Assembly (NCBI GenBank): GCA_003250455.1
Contig: QKGK01000530.1
Coordinates: forward strand, 1-11,343
DNA length: 11,343 nucleotides
Origin: Chloroflexota bacterium
GTDB taxonomy: Bacteria; Chloroflexota; Anaerolineae; Anaerolineales; UBA11579
Direction: 5' to 3'
Shown piece after piece: positions 5,838 through 11,343 of this stretch. The notes beneath the pieces were generated by a model. The model was not told the origin of the DNA. It saw only the letters and a list, made by a program, of their open reading frames with translations, and did no database searches. Both the position numbers and the translations under genes were made by a program. Numbering within the stretch: the first letter of the stretch is position 1; each line of letters opens with the position of its first letter.

Positions 5838-7748
5838 TTACTGCTCCAGCGTGCTGATGTCCCCTTCGGGTAATCCCATAGCACGCGCTTTAAGCAGCCT
5901 GCGCATGATCTTTCCGCTTCGTGTTTTAGGCAGGCTGTCTACAATTGTGATCTGGTCTGGTTTGGCAATTGGCCCCATCTCATGACCGACATGGTTTCTG
6001 AGCTCTTCCTCCAGCCCTTCTGTCCGTTCCTGCCCGGCTTTGAGGATCACATATGCATGGATTGCATTGCCTTTAAGCTCGTGGGGGAGACCTATGGCAG
6101 CCGCTTCGGAAACTGCGTTATGGCTTACCAGAGCGGATTCAACTTCTGCCGTCCCCAGGCGATATCCGGAAACTTTGATCACATCGTCGATTCTGCCGAT
6201 GACCCAAATATAGCCATCTTCATCTTTGCGGGCAGAGTCGCCTGCCTGGTACATATTGCCATATTTGCTCCAATATTGTTCCTTGTAGCGGTCCGGGTCT
6301 CCATAAATTGTGCGCAGCATCCCCGGCCAGGGCTTTTTGATCACCAGATAGCCCTCTTCTCCCGCCTTTACTGGGTTTCCTTCCTCATCCACGACATCCG
6401 CATCGATCCCAAAGAAAGGTTTTGTCGCAGAACCGGGTTTGAGTGGGGTAATTGGCAGCGGGGAGATCATAAATCCGCCAGTTTCGGTTTGCCACCAGGT
6501 ATCCATGATGGGGCATCGTTCTCCGCCGACAACCGTGTGGTACCACTTCCAGGCTTCCGGGTTGATCGGTTCACCGACACTCCCTAAAAGTCGCAGACTG
6601 CTGAGATCGTGTCTTTTTACCCAGGAATCCCCAAAACGCATCAAACCGCGGATTGCGGTGGGCGCGGTATAAAGAATGGAAATCCCGTAATTTTCGATCA
6701 TCCGCCACCAGCGGTTGGGGTATGGATAATTCGGGGCTCCCTCATACATAAAGCTGGTTGCGCCAACCAGCAATGGTGCATAGACGATGTAACTGTGCCC
6801 GGTGATCCACCCTGGGTCTGCCGCACACCACCACCGGTCTTCATCTTTGATGTCGAACACATTTTTCAGGGTGGTGGCAGTATATACCATATAGCCACCG
6901 TGGGTGTGAAGAATACCCTTTGGACGGCCAGTGGTTCCAGAGGTATAAAGGATGAAAAGTGGATCCTCGGCATCCATTACTTCGGTAGGAGCGTTCAAAC
7001 CATTGGCAACCGGGAGGTTGATCAGGTCTTCAAACCAATAGTCACGTCCGGCTTCCATGTAGATTTCCTGCCCGGTTCGTTTTACCACGATGACGTGTTC
7101 GATGGTCCCTTGCCGGGCAATTGCTTCGTCGGCGATCATTTTCAGCTCCACAATCTTGCCGCGCAGCCAGCCGCCGTCAGCGGTGATGAGGACTTTGCTC
7201 TGGGCATCCTGGATGCGCTCAGCCAGGGCTTCAACGCTGAAACCGCCATAAACAACCGAGTGAATAGCTCCAATTTTGGCGCAGGCCAACATAGCGATGA
7301 CCTGTTCCGGGATGCGTGGCAGATAAATAGTGACAATATCTCCCTTTTTTACACCCATGCTGCGCAGCACATTGGAGAATTTGCTCACTTCCCGGTGAAG
7401 GGCAAAATAAGAAAAAGTCCTCGTGTCACCCGGTTCTCCTTCCCAGATAAGGGCAATCTTATTCCTGTGATACGTCGTCAGGTGTCGGTCCAGCGCGTTG
7501 TGGACAATGTTGACCTTCCCGCCCACAAACCACTTGAAAAAAGGTTTGTTGGAATCATCCAGTACCTTGTCCCATTTCTTGTACCAGGAAAATTCTTCAG
7601 CCCTTTCACCCCAGTAAGCCTCCGGGTCTTGAACGGAAAATGCATGCAGCTTGTCGTACTCTTGGGCATTGGCATTCTGCTGGATACTTTCTGGTGGGAA
7701 ATACAGTTCGGATTCCGATTGCCGGTCCAATGTGTCGCTTGCTTCCAT
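5838..7748 (-). CDS. acsA: Acetyl-CoA synthetase, AMP-forming (acetate--CoA ligase)
   Basis: This 636-residue cytoplasmic enzyme makes acetyl-CoA from acetate, ATP and CoA through acetyl-AMP. The length fits the family (about 630-660). Visible motifs are the adenylate-forming signature YTSGTTGRPKG (268-278), VGEPINPEAW (391-400), DTWWQTETGG (416-425), DDVIKVSGYR (521-530) and PKTRSGKIMRR (607-617), whose K613 is the catalytic lysine commonly acetylated for control. The tandem Trp in the WWQTETGG motif matches the Trp that limits the pocket to acetate (W414 in the Salmonella enzyme), so propionyl- or longer-chain activity is less likely. AGGAG (complement of 7757-7761) stands eight bases before the ATG. 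It is transcribed alone, convergent with the activator gene and divergent from the prenyltransferase gene. In a cell with a methyl-transfer pathway it may recycle acetate; that link is only inferred. Confidence 0.96.
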   Translation of the reverse strand: MEASDTLDRQSESELYFPPESIQQNANAQEYDKLHAFSVQDPEAYWGERAEEFSWYKKWDKVLDDSNKPFFKWFVGGKVNIVHNALDRHLTTYHRNKIALIWEGEPGDTRTFSYFALHREVSKFSNVLRSMGVKKGDIVTIYLPRIPEQVIAMLACAKIGAIHSVVYGGFSVEALAERIQDAQSKVLITADGGWLRGKIVELKMIADEAIARQGTIEHVIVVKRTGQEIYMEAGRDYWFEDLINLPVANGLNAPTEVMDAEDPLFILYTSGTTGRPKGILHTHGGYMVYTATTLKNVFDIKDEDRWWCAADPGWITGHSYIVYAPLLVGATSFMYEGAPNYPYPNRWWRMIENYGISILYTAPTAIRGLMRFGDSWVKRHDLSSLRLLGSVGEPINPEAWKWYHTVVGGERCPIMDTWWQTETGGFMISPLPITPLKPGSATKPFFGIDADVVDEEGNPVKAGEEGYLVIKKPWPGMLRTIYGDPDRYKEQYWSKYGNMYQAGDSARKDEDGYIWVIGRIDDVIKVSGYRLGTAEVESALVSHNAVSEAAAIGLPHELKGNAIHAYVILKAGQERTEGLEEELRNHVGHEMGPIAKPDQITIVDSLPKTRSGKIMRRLLKARAMGLPEGDISTLEQ

Positions 7749-7823
7749 CTAGTAAGCTCCTCTCGATAATATGTAGTTTGGAATAAAATAACTTTGGGGT
7801 GTTGTAGGGAGAAATGCAGATAA

Positions 7824-7852
7824 ATTATACCAGAATTGTATCCAATTACGAA
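7824..7852 (-). promoter_or_regulatory. Extended -10 promoter candidate for acsA
   Basis: On the - strand TGGTATAAT (complement of 7824-7832) is a perfect extended -10 element. Seventeen bases upstream is TTCGTA (complement of 7847-7852), a poor -35, which extended -10 promoters tolerate. The predicted start near 7817 would give a leader of about 70 bases before the acsA ATG. Confidence 0.5.
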
Positions 7853-7958
7853 ATATTTTTGCCCCTCAGGTAATCATTAATTAGCAGTCACTAAAAATAA
7901 AATTGGAAAAAATCCCCCTCCGATCGCTCCACAATCGGGCGAGATGGGAAGGACGAAA

Positions 7959-7983
7959 CGAAACACCTGTTTCGGGTTATAAT
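7959..7983 (+). promoter_or_regulatory. Promoter of the prenyltransferase gene with a palindromic operator candidate
   Basis: TATAAT at 7978-7983 is a consensus -10, 47 bases before the ATG at 8031. No -35 resembling TTGACA lies at the right distance. Instead CGAAACA (7959-7965), CC, TGTTTCG (7968-7974) form a perfect 7+2+7 inverted repeat that fills the spacer between the -35 and -10 positions. This is where a dimeric repressor or a MerR-like regulator would bind. A weaker CCGAT/ATCGG repeat lies at 7920-7938. The rest of the 282-base divergent gap (7749-8030) is AT-rich and holds no gene I can support. Confidence 0.5.
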
Positions 7984-8030
7984 TAAGTGTTGAATTTGGT
8001 TGCCCTAAATATTCTGAAAGAGGAGAAAAA

Positions 8031-9047
8031 ATGAGTATGCTAAAATGGTGGTGGAAGGCTTTATCTGTTATCCCGAAAATTTCTAAAGAAGAGTGGGATC
8101 AATTAGATGTAATAACCAAATGGCTCGTGATGACCCGTTCTGCGGTCACCACGGTGACGGTATTTTCAACCATTATTGCCGGGTTATTTGCCTGGCGATT
8201 TGGTGGGTTCCACTGGGGATTGTGGATCATTATGACTGTGGGATTATTTGTGGCTCACGGCACGAATAACATCCTCAATGACTACACTGATTTCTCGCGT
8301 GGGGTGGATTCGGATAATTATTTCCGAACGATGTACGGGCCGCACCCATTGGTGCATGGTTTCCATGATAAATCAACGCAAATTCGTTATTTTGTGGTCA
8401 GCGGAATAATTGCCCTGGCTGCCGGTATATACACCTATTACGTATCCGGGTGGGACCAAAATATTCTGATCCTGATCCTGATCGGTGCTGTATTTTTGCT
8501 GTTTTACACTTTTCCATTGAAATATTTTGCTTTGGGAGAACTCTCCATCTTCCTGATCTGGGGACCAGTGTTGATTGGCGGAGTGTTCTACGCCCTGACC
8601 GGTGAGTATAATTCGCATGTGATTTGGGCTTCAGTTCCGATTGGCCTGAGCGTGATGAGCATTAATCTTGGGAAACATATCGATAAGCTCAAGGAAGATA
8701 AAGCCAAAAAAGTCCGCACATTACCCGTGGTGATCGGCGAAACGGTTGCCCGTTACCTGGATGTGATCTCACTGGTATTGATCTATGCGATCATTGTTTT
8801 CCTGGTGATTGTAAAATTCTATACCCCTGTGATGCTGGTGGTCTTTTTTGCAGGGAAGCAGTTGTTCATATCATTGGCCGTATTGATGAAGCCAAAGCCT
8901 GATGAGGCACCTCCGGAATATCCCGCCTGGCCGATCTGGTTTGCCGGGTTTACGTTTATGCACAACCGTCGTTTCACGATGTTGTTTATGGCCGGGTTAT
9001 TGGTGGATACGATCCTGCGGGTGTATGTACCCAATTTCTGGATGTAG
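8031..9047 (+). CDS. UbiA-family membrane prenyltransferase (possibly MenA-like, quinone biosynthesis)
   Basis: This 338-residue polytopic membrane protein attaches a polyprenyl chain to an aromatic or similar acceptor. The first Asp-rich motif is NDYTDFSRGVD (83-93), with D84 and D87 for Mg-diphosphate binding. The second is HIDKLKED (216-223), followed by VRTLPVVIG (228-236), which matches the RTLxVxLG segment of MenA. The second motif is spaced D218-x4-D223 rather than the usual DxxxD. About eight or nine hydrophobic segments can be seen between 40 and 330. AGGAG (8021-8025) precedes the first ATG by five bases; an ATG two codons later is a weaker alternative. MenA (menaquinone) is the natural guess because the adjacent convergent operon encodes a quinol-oxidising complex, but UbiA proteins also make haem A/O, chlorophyll and archaeal-type lipids, so the substrate is open. 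Confidence 0.85.
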   Translation: MSMLKWWWKALSVIPKISKEEWDQLDVITKWLVMTRSAVTTVTVFSTIIAGLFAWRFGGFHWGLWIIMTVGLFVAHGTNNILNDYTDFSRGVDSDNYFRTMYGPHPLVHGFHDKSTQIRYFVVSGIIALAAGIYTYYVSGWDQNILILILIGAVFLLFYTFPLKYFALGELSIFLIWGPVLIGGVFYALTGEYNSHVIWASVPIGLSVMSINLGKHIDKLKEDKAKKVRTLPVVIGETVARYLDVISLVLIYAIIVFLVIVKFYTPVMLVVFFAGKQLFISLAVLMKPKPDEAPPEYPAWPIWFAGFTFMHNRRFTMLFMAGLLVDTILRVYVPNFWM

Positions 9048-9064
9048 GCAATAAACTTAACGTT

Positions 9065-9100
9065 AAAGCGGAGAGCTAAATTTTGCCCTCCGCTTTTTTT
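9065..9100 (+). terminator. Rho-independent terminator after the prenyltransferase gene
   Basis: AAAGCGGAG (9065-9073) pairs with CTCCGCTTT (9088-9096), with an inner GC/GC pair, and a run of seven T ends at 9100. It is 17 bases after the prenyltransferase stop. On the other strand the stem is followed only by TTTAACG, so it would be a weaker terminator for the converging cytochrome operon, whose last stop is at 9120. Confidence 0.9.
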
Positions 9101-9119
9101 CATCCAAAGTAAATCGTGA

Positions 9120-9761
9120 TTATTCTGCTGCTTGTGCGCTGCCGGCGAAGATGATCGGACCTTCGGCAGGACTGTCTTCCGGTCTGCCTTGGGGCATCTT
9201 TTTTTCCAGATAGAGCATTTTGTATAACAAGCTTGCTTCCCAGGTGCCACCACCAAAGATGTCGTTGCCCATCACATCTGCAGAAGTCCTGCGGGAACCG
9301 GCCAGCATCCCCTCGTAAGTGCTCAAATCCATGCCAGCAGTTTCCTGGTTGAGGGTCGCATTGTGGCAGGTGGTGCAAGCAGGCGCTCCTGTAAACCAGA
9401 TGTTACCTTCCAGGAGGAGAGGCTGAACATCATTTTTGAAACTGGCAGTGCAGGATTGCCCGGTAATATCTGTGAATTCAAAAGCTTCTGTTTCCGAGTA
9501 TCCTGCGCTGACCCAGGCCCCAATTAGATCGACGGAAGCTATCTGGCAGGTAACCTTTGGCTGTTCTGCACTCAACTGCATCACAGGAAGCGCAGCAGGG
9601 ATCAGGGTAGGAATTGGAGTTCTTTCCGGTATGCGAGCACCTTTTTCGCAGTTTAGGGATAGGCCACAGCCTGAAAAAAAGACAAATCCAACCCAAACAA
9701 CAATGACAAGAATGAATAAGGCAAATACGCTAAAAATGAGTTTTTTAACATCGTCCTGCAT
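9120..9761 (-). CDS. Membrane-anchored mono-haem c-type cytochrome-like protein at the end of the ACIII operon
   Basis: This 213-residue protein has an N-terminal hydrophobic segment (about 8-30) ending in FFSGC, which could be a signal anchor or a loose lipobox with C32 lipidated. A Pro-rich linker (about 45-60) and an extracytoplasmic domain follow. A haem c site CTTCH lies at 129-133, with a possible Met ligand at M189 in KKMPQG. Extra Cys at 38, 72 and 104 could form disulfides. I do not recognise a named family. Its place directly after actE suggests an accessory electron-transfer subunit of alternative complex III. I chose the start at 9761 because AGGAG lies ten bases upstream of it; an ATG at 9770 has the same site only one base away. 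The call as a cytochrome is supported by the haem motif; the role is inferred. Confidence 0.75.
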   Translation of the reverse strand: MQDDVKKLIFSVFALFILVIVVWVGFVFFSGCGLSLNCEKGARIPERTPIPTLIPAALPVMQLSAEQPKVTCQIASVDLIGAWVSAGYSETEAFEFTDITGQSCTASFKNDVQPLLLEGNIWFTGAPACTTCHNATLNQETAGMDLSTYEGMLAGSRRTSADVMGNDIFGGGTWEASLLYKMLYLEKKMPQGRPEDSPAEGPIIFAGSAQAAE

Positions 9762-9771
9762 AGGGTTCATT

Positions 9772-9776
9772 CTCCT
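9772..9776 (-). promoter_or_regulatory. Ribosome binding site deciding the start of the last operon gene
   Basis: AGGAG (complement of 9772-9776) lies immediately downstream of the actE stop codon TAG (9777-9779). It is one base from the ATG at 9770, too close, and ten bases from the ATG at 9761, which is acceptable. The latter is therefore preferred. Confidence 0.6.
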
Positions 9777-10277
9777 CTAGGGCGCTAAAGTACGGATGTA
9801 GTTTACCAGGTCCCAGCGTTCTCTGACTGTGAGGTTCTCATTCAATGCAGGCATTGTACCTGGAACGCCATTGCTGATGGTGAGAAACAAAGTACCATCA
9901 CTTTTTTGCTGGGTGACATCGCTGGTCAGATTGGCTGGTTTTTTATTGGCCAGGAAGGGTGCAATCGAACCGTTGCCCTCCCCGTTCGGGCCATGACATT
10001 GAATACAATTGATGTGGAACAAGATTGAACCACGCTCAACGGATATTTCATCAGCTTCAATGGGATTATCGGGAGCGCCCAAACCGGGGATATATGCAGC
10101 ACCTTCAATTGGAATCGATCTGTCCGGCACGGGCAGGGGATTTTCCATTTTGCTGTAGACGGGTTGGATCTCCATAAAGCTGGTGAATTCAAATTTCAGT
10201 ACGTCATAAGCTAATAGCCCAATCAGCGTGGCGACCACCGCCAGGGCTGCAAATAAGATGAGCACTCGTTTGATCAT
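9777..10277 (-). CDS. actE: Alternative complex III mono-haem cytochrome c subunit (ActE-like)
   Basis: This 166-residue protein has an N-terminal membrane segment (about 4-24), an extended region, and a class I cytochrome c domain from about 80. The haem site is CIQCH (91-95) followed by GPNGEGNG, and the distal ligand is probably M142 in GTMPALNENLT. The C-terminal helix RWDLVNYIRTL (154-164) is typical. In alternative complex III this subunit carries electrons from the multi-haem and quinol-oxidising core on the outer side of the membrane towards the acceptor. Its ATG overlaps the end of the DUF3341 gene by four bases (ATGA), so translation is coupled; AAAGG lies eight bases upstream. The cytochrome domain is certain; the ActE name follows from the neighbours. 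Confidence 0.88.
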   Translation of the reverse strand: MIKRVLILFAALAVVATLIGLLAYDVLKFEFTSFMEIQPVYSKMENPLPVPDRSIPIEGAAYIPGLGAPDNPIEADEISVERGSILFHINCIQCHGPNGEGNGSIAPFLANKKPANLTSDVTQQKSDGTLFLTISNGVPGTMPALNENLTVRERWDLVNYIRTLAP

Positions 10278-10798
10278 GGTTGCTGCCTTTCTACAATGCG
10301 GATAAAATCGGCTCCAGCGTTTTGTAGGGCTTGTTCTATTTTGGTTTGACTAGACGGTTCTACATCGAACACCAATGCAATTTTTCCATCACTGATTTCG
10401 GGCACATATTCTTTCTTCTCGTATGAGGGGAATCCGCTTTCTAAAAACACACCTATAAACGTAGAGATGAGCATGAACAACATGATCATCTCAAACATGA
10501 TAATAATGGATGGACCCCCAGGAGAGAGTGGTTTGCCGCCTACATAAACTTTGTATAAGTTGGGGGAAATGAAGGCTAGGAAAAATCCAATAAATCCTCC
10601 CAGAATTGCACCTCCCAGCGCATAACGCGGCACATTGGTATGAGCGTGATGCCGACCCAGCATAGCCGGGCTGATTGGCGCTCCCGAGACCACTTCGATA
10701 TCCTGGTTGGTAATGCCCATAGTATCAAGGGCATCTACACCCTCGGCAGCAAGTTCGACATCTTCAAAGTGAGCCAGTAATCTGATCTTCTCTGTCAT
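10274..10798 (-). CDS. actD: Alternative complex III membrane subunit ActD (DUF3341)
   Basis: This 174-residue protein has the DUF3341 layout: an N-terminal cytoplasmic domain beginning with ALxxF-like LLAHFEDVELAAEGVDAL (7-24), two membrane segments (about 58-79 and 97-120) and a C-terminal cytoplasmic domain with ALVFDVEP (141-148). HHAHTNVPRYALGG (50-63) leads into the first segment. ActD has no cofactor; it packs against ActC in the membrane part of the complex. The length matches the family (about 170-180). The upstream gene's stop TAA is joined to the ribosome site AAGGAAG, and the downstream gene overlaps by four bases, so these belong to one operon. Confidence 0.9.
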   Translation of the reverse strand: MTEKIRLLAHFEDVELAAEGVDALDTMGITNQDIEVVSGAPISPAMLGRHHAHTNVPRYALGGAILGGFIGFFLAFISPNLYKVYVGGKPLSPGGPSIIIMFEMIMLFMLISTFIGVFLESGFPSYEKKEYVPEISDGKIALVFDVEPSSQTKIEQALQNAGADFIRIVERQQP

Positions 10799-10808
10799 TT
10801 TGACTTCC

Positions 10809-11343
10809 TTACTCTAATTCACTCACGGAAGAGACATGGGCTTTACCAATCTTGCGGATGGAGTGCGAGATCATCCCCTCCTGAACTTCCCAAACCGGGA
10901 CTAATGGAATGAGTTTGGAGGCGATCATGTAAAGCATGATGAAGAGGGCAAACGTCCCAATGGTCAGGTAAATTTCCACTCCCGGTTTATATTCTCCCCA
11001 GGTGAAGGGGCTGCGGTTTATGCCCAGTGAAACCGGAACGATGATGTATCGTTCAAAATACATGCCCACATTGATCAGTAAGCCAACGATGAAAAGCAGC
11101 CAGGGAGTGGAGCGCCACTTCTTATTCCACAAAATTGCCCAGGGAACGGCAATGTTGAATATCAGCATCAGAAACCACATCCAACCTACGGGTCCAGCCT
11201 CATGCCAATGAAGGAGGAAGTGCGTCCATTTATCTCCACCGTACCACTGAACCAAAAAATCATTGAAGAAGAAGTATGCCCACGCCATGGATACAATCAG
11301 CATGAGGTTGCCCAAAGCACTGAAGTGCTCTTTGCGGATGAAA
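10809..11343 (-). CDS. actC: C-terminal part of alternative complex III quinol-interacting subunit ActC (NrfD-like), truncated by window
   Basis: The frame stays open to the right edge, giving about 177 residues of a larger protein (ActC is usually about 450-490). The visible part has several membrane segments, including LMLIVSMAWAYFFFNDFLV near the edge, PVGWMWFLMLIFNIAVPWAI, LLFIVGLLINVGMYFERYI and IYLTIGTFALFIMLYMIASK. The FERYIIVPVSL stretch, with a conserved Glu-Arg after a helix, is typical of the NrfD/PsrC fold in ActC. ActC binds quinol and sits in the membrane beside ActB and ActD. A TTG at 11313-11315 is in frame but is almost certainly an internal Leu, because coding continues upstream with a family-like sequence. 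Ten bases separate it from actD. Confidence 0.88.
   Translation of the reverse strand, partial: FIRKEHFSALGNLMLIVSMAWAYFFFNDFLVQWYGGDKWTHFLLHWHEAGPVGWMWFLMLIFNIAVPWAILWNKKWRSTPWLLFIVGLLINVGMYFERYIIVPVSLGINRSPFTWGEYKPGVEIYLTIGTFALFIMLYMIASKLIPLVPVWEVQEGMISHSIRKIGKAHVSSVSELE

Noticed and set aside
6609..7769. A 386-codon open frame on the + strand opposite acsA
   Set aside because: It is antisense to a clear acetyl-CoA synthetase, shows no recognisable domain, and long antisense frames are common opposite such codon usage.
11313..11315. TTG as the start of the NrfD-like gene
   Set aside because: The reading frame continues to the window edge with membrane-protein sequence expected for ActC, so this is an internal codon.

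Overview
The window looks like chromosomal DNA from a bacterium of the phylum Chloroflexota, probably class Anaerolineae. This is an inference. Base composition is near balanced, corrinoid-dependent C1 genes of anaerobic type sit beside the subunits of a quinol-oxidising alternative complex III (ACIII), and a UbiA-type prenyltransferase lies next to them. I have no marker gene that fixes the taxonomy.

Left part (1-5779, all + strand): a corrinoid methyltransferase module. It contains the 3' end of what is probably a methyl-tetrahydrofolate:corrinoid methyltransferase (1-108), a small methyl-carrying corrinoid protein (226-846), a URO-D-fold substrate:corrinoid methyltransferase (856-2184), a 14-segment MFS transporter (2435-3829) and a RACo-type activator with an N-terminal [2Fe-2S] ferredoxin domain (3989-5779). 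These are the parts of a three-component methyl-transfer system: methyltransferase I takes a methyl group from an unknown methylated substrate to Co(I)-corrinoid protein, methyltransferase II passes it to tetrahydrofolate, and the activator re-reduces corrinoid that has oxidised to Co(II). The layout resembles the O-demethylase (odm/mtv) operons of acetogens. The substrate cannot be read from the sequence. Several hairpins lie between the genes and may tune expression; the one before the activator looks like a terminator.

Middle (5780-8030): a strong bidirectional terminator, then acetyl-CoA synthetase (acsA, - strand), then a divergent intergenic region. That region holds an extended -10 promoter for acsA and a TATAAT box for the next gene, with a perfect 16-bp inverted repeat just upstream of the TATAAT.

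Right part (8031-11343): a UbiA-family prenyltransferase (+ strand) ending in a good terminator, then convergently on the - strand the 3' end of an ACIII operon. Transcribed from right to left, it encodes ActC (NrfD-like, partial), ActD (DUF3341), ActE (mono-haem cytochrome c) and a membrane-anchored protein with one more haem site. The last three junctions are tight or overlapping. The second NrfD-like subunit, ActF, does not follow ActE here. The prenyltransferase may make the (mena)quinone that ACIII oxidises.

No tRNA, rRNA, CRISPR array, insertion sequence or integrase was seen. The most interesting items are the complete methyltransferase module with unusual cobalamin-binding and metal-binding residues, the palindromic operator candidate, and the unusual tail of the ACIII operon.
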